Origin: a bacterium HR21
GTDB taxonomy: Bacteria > Bacteroidota > Ignavibacteria > Kapaibacteriales > HRBIN21
Length of the DNA: 64,000 nt
Assembly (NCBI GenBank): GCA_002898295.1
Contig: BEHX01000001.1
Location: forward strand, 1 to 64,000
Direction of reading: 5' to 3'
Each line of letters opens with the position of its first letter. The stretch's first letter is position 1. The notes beneath the pieces were generated by a model. The model did not search any database. It had not been told where the DNA came from and was given only the letters and a program-made list of their open reading frames with translations. Below are positions 53,874 to 61,825 of this stretch, piece by piece. Position numbers and translations under genes: made by a program.

Positions 53874-55531
53874 GTCTGGATGACCCCGACGCTCCAGCGG
53901 GGGATGCTGTCGTTGTGGGCAGCGCAGGCCAGTATGCGTGAGATATACTCCCGCGTCTGGAGCGGGGAGATGAGCTCGTCTACCCAGAGCCGCGCCGCAG
54001 CGTAGTACGGGGAGAGCTGCTCTTCGTACCGCTGCTCGATTTCCTGCAGCAGTGCCTGTTGCTCTTCCTCGGAGAGTGTTTTCCCTTCCCGCTTGAGGTT
54101 CTCCAGCCGGATGGTCAGCAGTGTTCGCGAGGCTTGTGCTCCCCCCATCACGCCGATGCGAGCCGAAGGGTAGGCCACGATCAGACGCGGGTCGTACGCC
54201 CGCCCGCACATAGCGTAATTGCCTGCACCGAAGCTATTGCCGACGATGACGGTGATTTTCGGCACGACACTATTGGCAACGGCATTGACCATCTTTGCCC
54301 CGTCCTTGATAATCCCACCCTGCTCGGCGCGGGTGCCGACCATAAAGCCGGTGACGTCCTGGAAGAAGACAAGCGGGATGCCGCGCTGGTTGCAGTTCAT
54401 AATGAAGCGTGCAGCCTTATCGGCGCTGTCGGAGTAGATTACCCCGCCGATTTGCAGCTCTCCGCGCCCGGAGCGGACGATTGCTCGCTGGTTGGCTACA
54501 ATTCCGACTGCCCAGCCGTCAATGCGCCCGTAGCCGCAGATGATGGTCTTGCCGTACTCGGCTTTGTACTCCTCGAACTCGGAGTCATCCAGGATGCGTG
54601 CCAGGAGCTGGTAGGTGTCGTACGGCTTCGTGCGGTCTGCCGGGATAATGCCGAGGATTTCCTCCGGGTCGAACGCCGGCGGGCGGGGTTCGACACGGTC
54701 GAAAATGGGCTTGCGTCCTTTGCTGGGAGAGATCTTCGCCACAAGCGAGCGGATCAGTGCCAGAGCCTCCTCATCGTTCCGCACACGGTAGTCCACCACG
54801 CCGCTGATGCTGGCGTGCATGCGTGCGCCGCCGAGCTCCTCGATGTCGGCTTTCTCCCCAATGGCTGCTTCCACCAGCGCGGGACCCGCCAGGAAGAGGC
54901 TCCCGGTGCCTTCGACAATGATTGCCTCATCACTCATGATGGGCAGATACGCGCCGCCGGCAACACAAGGACCCATGATAGCAGCAATCTGCGGGACCCC
55001 AAGGGAGGAGAGCAGGGCGTTGTTGCGGAACTGGCGTCCGAAATGCTCTTTGTCGGGGAAGACCTCGTCTTGCAGCGGGAGGAAGACTCCGGCGGAGTCC
55101 ACCAGATAGAGGATCGGCACGCGGTTTTCGAGAGCGATTTCCTGCGCACGCAGGTTCTTCTTCGCCGTCATTGGGAACCAAGCACCAGCTTTGACACTGG
55201 CGTCGTTGGCTACAATGATGCACTCGCGTCCGGAGACGATGCCAATTCCTACGACAACGCCGGCGGCGGGGCAGCCACCGTAGTCGCCATACATGCCGTA
55301 GGCAGCAAATGTCCCGAGCTCCAGGAAGGTCGTGCCCGGATCGATGAGCCGGGCGATGCGTTCCCGTGCCGGGAGCTTGCCGCGTCGGCGCAGTCGCTCC
55401 TGCGCTTCAGCGCCTCCGCCTTGCCGGATGCGCTCGGCACGAGCCTGCAGGATGCGGAGCTGCTCCCGGTTGTGATCGTAATTGCGTTCGTACGTGAAGT
55501 CGTGCGGGATCTCCGAACCGATGCGCGCCAT
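53870..55531 (-). CDS. Acyl-CoA carboxylase carboxyltransferase (beta) subunit, methylcrotonoyl/propionyl-CoA type
   Basis: 553-residue biotin-dependent carboxyltransferase. Tandem crotonase-like halves carry oxyanion-hole segments: GAYLPIMSDEAIIV after a PCVAGG turn in the first half, and GNSFGAGNYAMCGRAYDPR in the second. ...KNLRAQEIALENRVPILYLVDSAGVFLPLQ is typical of MCC-beta and related enzymes. Whether it carboxylates methylcrotonyl-, propionyl- or geranyl-CoA is open. No biotin carboxylase or biotin-carrier gene is in the window. The ATG at 55531 is preferred over TTG at 55570. It is the last gene of the rpsA unit, 62 nt after the ATPase gene. Confidence 0.9.
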   Translation of the reverse strand: MARIGSEIPHDFTYERNYDHNREQLRILQARAERIRQGGGAEAQERLRRRGKLPARERIARLIDPGTTFLELGTFAAYGMYGDYGGCPAAGVVVGIGIVSGRECIIVANDASVKAGAWFPMTAKKNLRAQEIALENRVPILYLVDSAGVFLPLQDEVFPDKEHFGRQFRNNALLSSLGVPQIAAIMGPCVAGGAYLPIMSDEAIIVEGTGSLFLAGPALVEAAIGEKADIEELGGARMHASISGVVDYRVRNDEEALALIRSLVAKISPSKGRKPIFDRVEPRPPAFDPEEILGIIPADRTKPYDTYQLLARILDDSEFEEYKAEYGKTIICGYGRIDGWAVGIVANQRAIVRSGRGELQIGGVIYSDSADKAARFIMNCNQRGIPLVFFQDVTGFMVGTRAEQGGIIKDGAKMVNAVANSVVPKITVIVGNSFGAGNYAMCGRAYDPRLIVAYPSARIGVMGGAQASRTLLTIRLENLKREGKTLSEEEQQALLQEIEQRYEEQLSPYYAAARLWVDELISPLQTREYISRILACAAHNDSIPRWSVGVIQT

Positions 55532-55593
55532 TTCCGGGTATCGAGCGGCTGTGCCACACTCAGAGGACAAGCAGACGTAGAGCTGCCCGCTGT

Positions 55594-57348
55594 CTATGGG
55601 CGGCGCTGGCGCATCCGGAGAGTACGCAGCCGATTCAAAGCCGCAGCGATTTCGTAGCGGCGAGGGCGAGCCAGATTGCCCGGGTGGTGCCCATAACGGG
55701 CAAACGGGGAGAGGGCTTCCAGACCACCGGTGTCGAGCAGCTGCTCGAGCTGGTCGAGCAGTTCCGGCAGTGGCGTCTGTCCGTCGGCGTAGCGCTCGCC
55801 GAGCACGCAGAGGGCATAGCCAATGGCGCGGGCTTGGCTTGTATCGACCAGCTGCTCAACAGCCCAGAGCTCAATCGGCGTTGTTCCAATGAGGAGCAGC
55901 TCTGCGGATTTCGCCTCAACGCTGAATTCCCGGCGTCCCCGCGAGGGGTCAATGCTTTCAGGCAGCAGGACTCGGGGAACCAGCTGTTCGAACGGAGCCG
56001 GGCTTTCCACCCGGCGTCCGGTCGGGAATGCTGCGGCAACCTGCCGGGCACGCTCGGTGGCGTCATAGGCATGGTAGTCCTGCATCAGAATGACGGTGTC
56101 TGCCACGTCCAAGTAATCACCGCAGCCGCCCATGACGAGGATAGTGCTGACCTGGAAGCGCTCGAAAAGCTCGCGGACACGGTCCACAAACGGGGTGATG
56201 GGTTCGTGTTCCTTGGCAACCAAGGCTTGCATCCGGGCATCGCGGACCATGAAGTTCGTGGCTGAGGTATCCTCGTCCATCAGAAGGAGCCGTGAGCCAG
56301 CTTCGAGAGCTTCGAGGATATTGGCTGCCTGGCTGGTGCTGCCGCTCGCATTCTCGGTACAGAACTGCTGCGTGCTCTGCCCGTAGGGGAGTGTTCCGAT
56401 AAAGGGGCTCAGATCCACGTGCTCCACCCGGCGCCCGTCCTCGGCGCGGATTTTGACGGCGTCCTCCCGCGTGACGACGTACTCCCGTCCATCGCCCGGG
56501 ATATGAGGGTAGACACCGCGTTCGAGCGCCCGCAGCAGCGTGGATTTCCCGTGGTAGCCTCCGCCTACGATGAGGGTCACCCCTTCTGGGATGCCCATTC
56601 CGCTCAGGGACGTGGTGATCGAGCCAGAGTGCACGATGGGATGCGGGAGTGTGAAGGTCACGCGCAAGCTCTCCGGAGAGCGGAACGGGATAGCGTTAGG
56701 CAAGGGCAGCTGGCTTATACCGCTGCGCCGTGGGAGAATGGACCCATCGGCAACGAAGGCGACCAGTCCCCGACTCCGGAGTTGCCGGCGGATGAATTCT
56801 TGGTTTTCAACGCACTGTACAAAGCGGCGGCACTCCTCTGCCGGGGTGGATTCCCACAGCAGGCTCTGTCGGACCAGCAGTGGGAGCTTACGGCAGAGCG
56901 CTTCCTCTGCTTGACGCCCCAGAACGGTGCGCCCGGCTGCCGGAAGCCCGAGCTGGAAGCGGAGTTCAACCCAGTGAGCGGTAATCCGTACAGCGGTGCG
57001 CTCCAGCACCTCTTGCCCTCCGGCATCGACGAGGAAAAGCCCGCTACTTCCCGAACCGCGGTGCCCACGGAAGATATGCTCCGCGGCAGAGCGCACGCGC
57101 CGGGCAAGGTAGTCTTCCAGAGCGATGCGCCGGACCCGCTCGCTGAAGAGCTCCTCGGGGAAGCCCGCAACGGTTTGCGGTACCCGTGCCCGCATGCGAG
57201 AGGGTGGGGCAAAAGGGTCGGGCTGGACGTGGTCAATGAAGAGCTCCCAGGTAGGGAAACGGTAGGCCCCTTCGAGCTCCTGATACGCCTTGTAGCCCCG
57301 TCCATCAATGCGTTGCAAGATGCGCTGCAGCTCCTCCACCGTCCGCAT
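55594..57348 (-). CDS. Predicted ATPase of the ABC class (PF09818 type)
   Basis: 584-residue cytoplasmic protein matching the 'predicted ABC-class ATPase' family, whose trypanosome member MRB1590 binds RNA in the editing machinery. The N-terminal ~240 residues are the family-specific domain. The P-loop is GGGYHGKSTLLRALERGVYPHIPGDGRE, the ABC signature-like region follows (QFCTENASGSTSQAANILEAL), and the Walker B is LLLMDEDTSATNFM. The C-terminal domain ends in a basic segment (LARPRRYEIAAALNRLRTLRMRQRRP). There are no membrane helices, so it is not a transporter. It starts 27 nt after rpsA and may be an RNA-linked ATPase, which is inference from the homolog and the position. Confidence 0.88.
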   Translation of the reverse strand: MRTVEELQRILQRIDGRGYKAYQELEGAYRFPTWELFIDHVQPDPFAPPSRMRARVPQTVAGFPEELFSERVRRIALEDYLARRVRSAAEHIFRGHRGSGSSGLFLVDAGGQEVLERTAVRITAHWVELRFQLGLPAAGRTVLGRQAEEALCRKLPLLVRQSLLWESTPAEECRRFVQCVENQEFIRRQLRSRGLVAFVADGSILPRRSGISQLPLPNAIPFRSPESLRVTFTLPHPIVHSGSITTSLSGMGIPEGVTLIVGGGYHGKSTLLRALERGVYPHIPGDGREYVVTREDAVKIRAEDGRRVEHVDLSPFIGTLPYGQSTQQFCTENASGSTSQAANILEALEAGSRLLLMDEDTSATNFMVRDARMQALVAKEHEPITPFVDRVRELFERFQVSTILVMGGCGDYLDVADTVILMQDYHAYDATERARQVAAAFPTGRRVESPAPFEQLVPRVLLPESIDPSRGRREFSVEAKSAELLLIGTTPIELWAVEQLVDTSQARAIGYALCVLGERYADGQTPLPELLDQLEQLLDTGGLEALSPFARYGHHPGNLARPRRYEIAAALNRLRTLRMRQRRP

Positions 57349-57375
57349 CGCTCTCCCCCGGCGGGCTTGGCAGCG

Positions 57376-59262
57376 TTATTTCTGCAGGGTCTGCAGGAGC
57401 TTCTGCCGAATCTCTTCCGGAAGGAGTTCTGCCAAGGTCGTTGCGGTGCGCTTCTCCGGACGTTGGTGTGGAGGCTTTGGAGGAGCAGGCTGTGGCTGGG
57501 AACGCGGGAGCGAAGCCACGGGACGTGAGGATTTTCGGGAAGGTGTGCTCAGGACTTCTGCGGGTTTCCGCTCCAGGAGCGGCTCGACGACCAGCGAGGG
57601 CTCTTCTGGGTTGAGCTCCACGATGCGCACCCGCAGGTGCTCTCCCGGTTTCCACGGCTCTTTGGTCTTGCGCAGGAGCGGGGCAAAGGAGCTGCGGGGC
57701 ATGAAGGCATCGACCTCCGCGCCGAGCCGGACGAGGGCTCCGGCAGGCTGCATGCGCAGGAACGTAGCGTCCTGCTCCGAGCCCACGGGATAGCGCTCAG
57801 CCAGCTCGTGCCAGGGGCTCGGCTGTGCGTGCCGCAGACTCAACACCAGACGCCGTGCAGCAGGATCGAGCTCCATGACAACGCACTCAACCTCCTGCCC
57901 GGAGTGGAGAAGCTCTGCCGTATGGAGTGGACGCCGTGTCCAGGATAGCTCGCTGAGCGGGATGAAGCCTTCGACACCTTCGGCAATCTCGACCACGGCG
58001 GAGCGGGGCAGCACCCGCCGCACCGTTCCCCGTACCCGGGTCCCGACACTCAGCCGCTCGGCAATGCCCTCCCACGGGTCTGGGTGTGCTCTCCGGTAGC
58101 TCAGTACCAGGAGCTGCCGGTGCGGCTCAAGCTGGAGGACGACGGCTTCGATCCGTTGCCCCACCTGGAGGATACTCGACGGTGCTGGGCGAGCCTGACT
58201 CCAGGAAAGCTCCGCAGCCGGGATAATGCCGGCAAGCCCGGTGTCCAACTCAACGTGGGCAGCAGTCTGCGTCAGACGCCGGACGATGACCTCCACGCGG
58301 CTGCCCACCGGGTACCGTTCGGCAGCCTCGTCCCAGGGATTCGGCTGGGTCCGTCGCAGACTCAGGACCAAGCGCTTGCGCTCGGCGGACACTTCGAGGA
58401 CCACGAACTCCGCCTCCTGACCAGCGCTGAGCAGGTGCGATGGGTGCGGGATCCGCTGTGTCCAGGACAGCTCCTCCACCGGCACAATCCCGTCAATGCC
58501 CGGTTCCAGCTGGACGAACGCCGCTTTCGGTACCACCCGGCGTACTATACCCCGGACACGGCTTCCGACCGGATAGCGCTGTTCAATCCCTTCCCACGGC
58601 GAGGGCAGCAGCGCCCGCCGGCTCAAGCGAACCTGCCGCTTCCCCAGGTCAATGCTGATGACTTTGGTGCGGACACTCTGTCCCAGCTGCAGGACCTTGC
58701 TCGGCGTTGATACCGGCACATGGTCCAGCTCCGCCAGGGGAATCAGCCCCTCGATGCCCCCGATGTCGACAAAAGCCCCGAAGGTGGTCAGGCGCGTGAC
58801 CACCCCTTCGACCTCTTGCCCAACCTGGAGCCGTGCTAAAGCGAGGTCTTCCAAGAAGTGGCGTCGGCTGAAAACGAGTGTGAACGTGCCCTGCTCACTT
58901 CTGCGCAGCTCGTGGGCAATGACGTGGAGGCGCTGTCCGATAAGCTCCCGGAGCTCACTCTCAGCCGGATAGCGCTTCGCCGTTGCCAGCGAGGTGGGCA
59001 AAAAGCCGGAAATACCCTGGTAGAGCACCCGTAAGCCACCCCGGATGCGCTCGACAACGTCTACCTCAACGATGGCGCGCTCGTGCACCAAGCGCTCCAC
59101 TTCGGCAATACGCTCTTCCGAGAGCGTGCTGCCCTCTGCGTCCGGCTCCTCCGTGGGGGGATGAGGAGACTCCTCCGCCTCTGCAGAAGTGTGGGGAAGC
59201 CCTGTGTCCTCACTTCGGGTGTCGTGGATCCTCTGCACCGGAAGCGATGCGTTCTGTTCCAT
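57376..59262 (-). CDS. rpsA: Ribosomal protein S1
   Basis: 628-residue S1 with an acidic N-terminal arm (~1-50) and six S1 repeats: a degenerate first (~65-135), four regular ones (~145-470, each with a VGS/VGQ-type start, the conserved GAF/AAF strand and a ...GLIP-type turn), and a divergent sixth (~485-560). The tail is Pro/Arg/Ser-rich and ends in a helix (LAELLPEEIRQKLLQTL). The repeats are joined by PWE/PWD/PWH linkers. A strong AAAGGAG lies 9 nt before the ATG and a -7 element ~47 nt upstream. It leads a unit with the ABC-class ATPase and the carboxylase. Confidence 0.94.
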   Translation of the reverse strand: MEQNASLPVQRIHDTRSEDTGLPHTSAEAEESPHPPTEEPDAEGSTLSEERIAEVERLVHERAIVEVDVVERIRGGLRVLYQGISGFLPTSLATAKRYPAESELRELIGQRLHVIAHELRRSEQGTFTLVFSRRHFLEDLALARLQVGQEVEGVVTRLTTFGAFVDIGGIEGLIPLAELDHVPVSTPSKVLQLGQSVRTKVISIDLGKRQVRLSRRALLPSPWEGIEQRYPVGSRVRGIVRRVVPKAAFVQLEPGIDGIVPVEELSWTQRIPHPSHLLSAGQEAEFVVLEVSAERKRLVLSLRRTQPNPWDEAAERYPVGSRVEVIVRRLTQTAAHVELDTGLAGIIPAAELSWSQARPAPSSILQVGQRIEAVVLQLEPHRQLLVLSYRRAHPDPWEGIAERLSVGTRVRGTVRRVLPRSAVVEIAEGVEGFIPLSELSWTRRPLHTAELLHSGQEVECVVMELDPAARRLVLSLRHAQPSPWHELAERYPVGSEQDATFLRMQPAGALVRLGAEVDAFMPRSSFAPLLRKTKEPWKPGEHLRVRIVELNPEEPSLVVEPLLERKPAEVLSTPSRKSSRPVASLPRSQPQPAPPKPPHQRPEKRTATTLAELLPEEIRQKLLQTLQK

Positions 59263-59308
59263 TGAACTCAGCTCCTTTCAGGACCTTGTCACAGCAAAGC
59301 AGCGTGCG

Positions 59309-59316
59309 CAAAAATA
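59309..59316 (-). promoter_or_regulatory. -7 promoter element before rpsA
   Basis: On the minus strand TATTTTTG matches TAnnTTTG exactly, 46 nt before the rpsA ATG. Confidence 0.5.
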
Positions 59317-59398
59317 CTAACTTCCCGATGGCAGGCAGGAAAGCTCATATCACGGGGCTTACGCCTGAGGTGAAAAGCGTCGCTCCAGACCAGTCAGT

Positions 59399-59429
59399 GT
59401 CCAAAAATAGCGGAGGAATGGCTTATATT
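59399..59429 (+). promoter_or_regulatory. Promoter-like element of cargo gene 1 (CCAAAA-N17-TATATT)
   Basis: GTCCAAAA begins at 59399 and TATATT covers 59424-59429, with CGGAGG between them. The same arrangement, with the same 25-nt start-to-start distance, precedes the cysteine-rich gene at 61764-61794. The -10-like hexamer is of the TATAAT kind rather than TAnnTTTG. If used, the cargo mRNA has a leader of roughly 185 nt. Confidence 0.45.
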
Positions 59430-59510
59430 CTCCTGGGTCAAGTTTCCTCGAAACGGACAGCCCTTAGCCCGGCCGAACGAGTGAAGGAGTTGAAGAGACG
59501 CAGCTACCGG

Positions 59511-59539
59511 GCTCCATACCATCACCGCTGGTATGGAGC
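59511..59539 (+). other. Perfect hairpin in the leader of cargo gene 1
   Basis: GCTCCATACCA (59511-59521) pairs fully with TGGTATGGAGC (59529-59539) around a 7-nt loop, 82 nt before the cargo ATG. No T-run follows. It could stabilise the transcript, bind a regulator as DNA (the arms form a dyad), or block readthrough. No copy is seen before the second cargo gene. Confidence 0.55.
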
Positions 59540-59621
59540 GAGTGTGAAGCCGTCGAGATGGAGCCTTCAGGCATGGCGTTGGGCATTGATCCGTTCGTAA
59601 GATAAATGCGGAGGGTCAACC

Positions 59622-60998
59622 ATGAAGTTCTGGCAGGTAGTCGGTGGCGCCGTTGTGCAAGTGCTCCCTGTGATGGCGCAGTGTGACTGCAACCCCGCAG
59701 CACTGCAATATGCAGTGTATCCGGATGAGGTGAGACGGCAGACATACCTGACGTATACCAACGCATTTGACGAGGTCGGGGTAGTCTATCGCATCGGGGA
59801 GTTCCAGCTTGTGTCGGAGGAGGGGGTACGGGTGGTGGGGCTCCAGTGGAAAGCGGGGCAGTACGTTGCTGGGCAGGATGCCCAGGGGGAAGACCAAAGA
59901 TTGCTGGAGTATGGGCGAACAGAGAGTTTTGTCGTGCCGGCCAACGGGAGTATGCGCTTTTTCCGCTTGCTGGAGCTTGCTGTGCATTGTGGGAGTCGGG
60001 ATACAGTCTGGCGCTCTGAGAAGCGCAGTCGTGGATTTCCGGAGCGGGAGTGGGTTGTTCCCTTCATGGCGGTGCCGGACCGGATGGAGTTTGTACTGCA
60101 GTTGGTGCGGGCATCGGATGGAGTCGTGCTGGCGGTACTGGACAGCGTCGGGGTGCTGCCGACCACAGAGCAGCAGCCTCGGGAAGCGCCGTTCTACGGG
60201 ACAGAGCCGATGGAGGCGGTACATGAGCGCGACCTGCCCCCAGAGTGGGCAGGGACAGAGGTCTACCTCCGGGTATCCCCGCGCCGGTGGAGACCAACAC
60301 CGTATGGAATGGGGGTGAAAATCTCCGCGGATAAGGTTGCCTGGTCCAGTATCTACGGCTATTCTCCGCAGCGCGAGGGAGCTGACCAGTGCTGGAGATG
60401 GTGCGTCGAAGCATACGGGGGCGGGCGTGCATGGCTCGATACCGTCGAAGCGTACTACTTCTGGAACTACTTCGTGCCATATACGGATAGCATCAAAGCC
60501 GCAACGGGCTGTATTCTCTTCAACTATCCGCCCCATCTGAACGGGATCCCCGTAGCGTATCGGCGGGATCTGTGGAGAGCATGGGAAGAGCGCAATGGGA
60601 TTATCACGGTGTGGCGTGACAGCTCCGCGCGTGGGCGTGCCGGCGAGATTATCGAGGTCGGCTGTGAGGCAGAGACACCCGTGGTTGCGGCTGTAGGGAC
60701 ACGGCAAACCGGGCGCAAAGCGTTGGCACAATTGCAGATCATCCCGCAGCCAGCTCCTGCGGGGGGAGAGCTAACCCTACAGTGGAAGCAGGGGCAGACA
60801 ACGGTGGTAGAAGAGGTGCGCCTGTACGATGGGGTAGGACGTCTGCTCGGGAGTCTCTGGCAAGGGGTTTGGCAGCCACCGCTCCCCCTTGTCCTCAAGC
60901 TCCCGGCAGAGGTGAGCGCTGGGCAGTACTGGCTTGTTCTCCGGACCCAGCGAGGGTGGGAAATCGCACCGCTGCAGATCGTGAAGAGCTCGCCGTAG
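59622..60998 (+). CDS. Secreted protein with T9SS C-terminal sorting domain (paralog 1)
   Basis: 458-residue protein of unknown family. Signal peptide ~1-19 (cleavage near VMAQ). The mature N-terminus CDCNPAALQYAVYPDEVRRQTYLTYTNAFDEVGVVYRIGEF is closely repeated in paralog 2 at 62296, as are FPEREWVVPFMAV, LDSVGVLPTT, VHERDLPPEW and RVSPRRWRPTPYGM. The last ~85 residues look like a type A T9SS sorting domain: IIPQPAPAGGELTL, a VVEEVRLYDGVGRLLGSL strand pair, SAGQYWLVL and a final beta strand. It should cross the outer membrane through SprA and be anchored or released. GGAGG 7 nt before the ATG fixes the start. It is followed by an intrinsic terminator. Confidence 0.8.
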   Translation: MKFWQVVGGAVVQVLPVMAQCDCNPAALQYAVYPDEVRRQTYLTYTNAFDEVGVVYRIGEFQLVSEEGVRVVGLQWKAGQYVAGQDAQGEDQRLLEYGRTESFVVPANGSMRFFRLLELAVHCGSRDTVWRSEKRSRGFPEREWVVPFMAVPDRMEFVLQLVRASDGVVLAVLDSVGVLPTTEQQPREAPFYGTEPMEAVHERDLPPEWAGTEVYLRVSPRRWRPTPYGMGVKISADKVAWSSIYGYSPQREGADQCWRWCVEAYGGGRAWLDTVEAYYFWNYFVPYTDSIKAATGCILFNYPPHLNGIPVAYRRDLWRAWEERNGIITVWRDSSARGRAGEIIEVGCEAETPVVAAVGTRQTGRKALAQLQIIPQPAPAGGELTLQWKQGQTTVVEEVRLYDGVGRLLGSLWQGVWQPPLPLVLKLPAEVSAGQYWLVLRTQRGWEIAPLQIVKSSP

Positions 60999-61023
60999 AC
61001 GGACTCCGGTAAATGAAGCAGAC

Positions 61024-61066
61024 GGGGGCATCTCAGGGCATTTCCGGGGATGCCCCCTCAATTTTT
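61024..61066 (+). terminator. Rho-independent terminator after cargo gene 1
   Basis: GGGGGCATC (61024-61032) pairs perfectly with GATGCCCCC (61049-61057), followed within a few bases by a T-run (61062-61066). It separates the cargo 1 transcript from the sigma-factor unit. It is the only convincing intrinsic terminator in the window. Confidence 0.85.
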
Positions 61067-61130
61067 CACTGTTCCGGAGCATGCGGCGGGGGATTTTTGT
61101 AATTTCCCTCTGCGCTTTTCCAAAGCCCTC

Positions 61131-61736
61131 ATGGGGTTCCAGCATCTCAATCAGGACTCGAAGCTCCTCTGGTTTGAGCTTCGCAAGCGGCTTCTCAAGT
61201 GGCTGCGGCGCCGATATCCGAGAGTCGCCCTGGAGGATGCCGAAGACATTGTCGAAGAGGCGCTCGTGAGGTTCTTCGATAGCCGTCGCGAGTTGCTCTC
61301 CCGGAGAGCTGGGGAGTGTTCGGAGGCGGAAAAGACAGAGTTTCTCCGAAAATTGCGGCAGTGGTGTTGGACGTACACTCGACGTCTACTCCGCAGGCAT
61401 GCTCGGGAAGATCAGCTGCAGGTGCCCGTGGTGGGAGGAGGAACGGAAGTGGAAGGAGGAACGGGAGAAGACAGGGTGGCAGAGACAGGAGAACCGCCCG
61501 ACCCACGACCGGAGCCGAGGGAGATGTATGCAGACCTGCAGCGGGCGGTAGAACGGCTCTCTACAGGGGAACGCGAGGTTGTCGAGAAGGTGCTCTTGCA
61601 GCAGCATTCCTTCAAGGAAGTGGCTCGGCAACTGGATATCAGTCTCTGGGCGGTTTACAAGCGATGGGAACGGGCACGGCAACGCTTGCAGCACGAGCTG
61701 CGGGAATGGCGCCCGGCAAAGAACAAACGAGGTTGA
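61131..61736 (+). CDS. ECF-type RNA polymerase sigma factor
   Basis: 201-residue sigma-70-family factor with only regions 2 and 4. Region 2 covers ~15-90 (RRRYPRVALEDAEDIVEEALVRFFDSRRELL, then the WCWTYTRRLLRRH DNA-melting/-10 helix). A Gly/Glu-rich linker covers ~98-130. Region 4 covers ~133-192 (AVERLSTGEREVVEKVLLQQHSFKEVARQLDISLWAVYKRWERARQRL, a helix-turn-helix for the -35). The linker is longer than in minimal ECF factors. No anti-sigma gene follows; the next gene is a secreted cysteine-rich protein. The ATG at 61131 is chosen over 61050, which lies inside the terminator. A one-mismatch -7 element (GATTTTTG, 61092-61099) precedes it. It probably controls the flanking cargo genes. Confidence 0.85.
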   Translation: MGFQHLNQDSKLLWFELRKRLLKWLRRRYPRVALEDAEDIVEEALVRFFDSRRELLSRRAGECSEAEKTEFLRKLRQWCWTYTRRLLRRHAREDQLQVPVVGGGTEVEGGTGEDRVAETGEPPDPRPEPREMYADLQRAVERLSTGEREVVEKVLLQQHSFKEVARQLDISLWAVYKRWERARQRLQHELREWRPAKNKRG

Positions 61737-61763
61737 GCGGCAAAGCGCCCTCCGGATCTCCAT

Positions 61764-61794
61764 GTCCAACAACGGAGGGGGGAGCGGCTATAAT
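61764..61794 (+). promoter_or_regulatory. Promoter-like element of the Cys-rich/cargo 2 unit (CCAACA-N17-TATAAT)
   Basis: GTCCAACA begins at 61764 and a perfect TATAAT lies at 61789-61794, 17 nt after the CCAACA hexamer, with CGGAGG in the spacer. The geometry equals that at 59399-59429. The predicted transcript starts near 61801, 25 nt before the ATG of the Cys-rich gene. Confidence 0.55.
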
Positions 61795-61825
61795 AATTAT
61801 GGATGCACAGGCTGTGGAGTCTCAT

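Larger units (their letters stand above)
59263..59621. other. 359-nt intergenic region between rpsA and the first T9SS cargo gene
   Basis: This is the longest gene-poor stretch. It holds the rpsA promoter and Shine-Dalgarno on the minus strand, a promoter-like element for the cargo gene on the plus strand (59399-59429), and a perfect hairpin (59511-59539). A 60-codon plus-strand frame (59418-59600, basic, ending 22 nt before the cargo ATG) is also open; GGAGG sits only one base before its ATG and it would lie upstream of the predicted transcript start, so I do not call it a gene. Confidence 0.6.

Noticed and set aside
54059-55657. 532-codon open frame on the plus strand
   Set aside because: Antisense to the acyl-CoA carboxylase gene, whose protein is strongly recognisable; same GC-codon artefact.
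59418-59600. 60-codon basic frame before cargo gene 1
   Set aside because: Its ATG is one base from GGAGG and lies upstream of the predicted transcript start. No domain is seen. Conservation would be needed to revive it.
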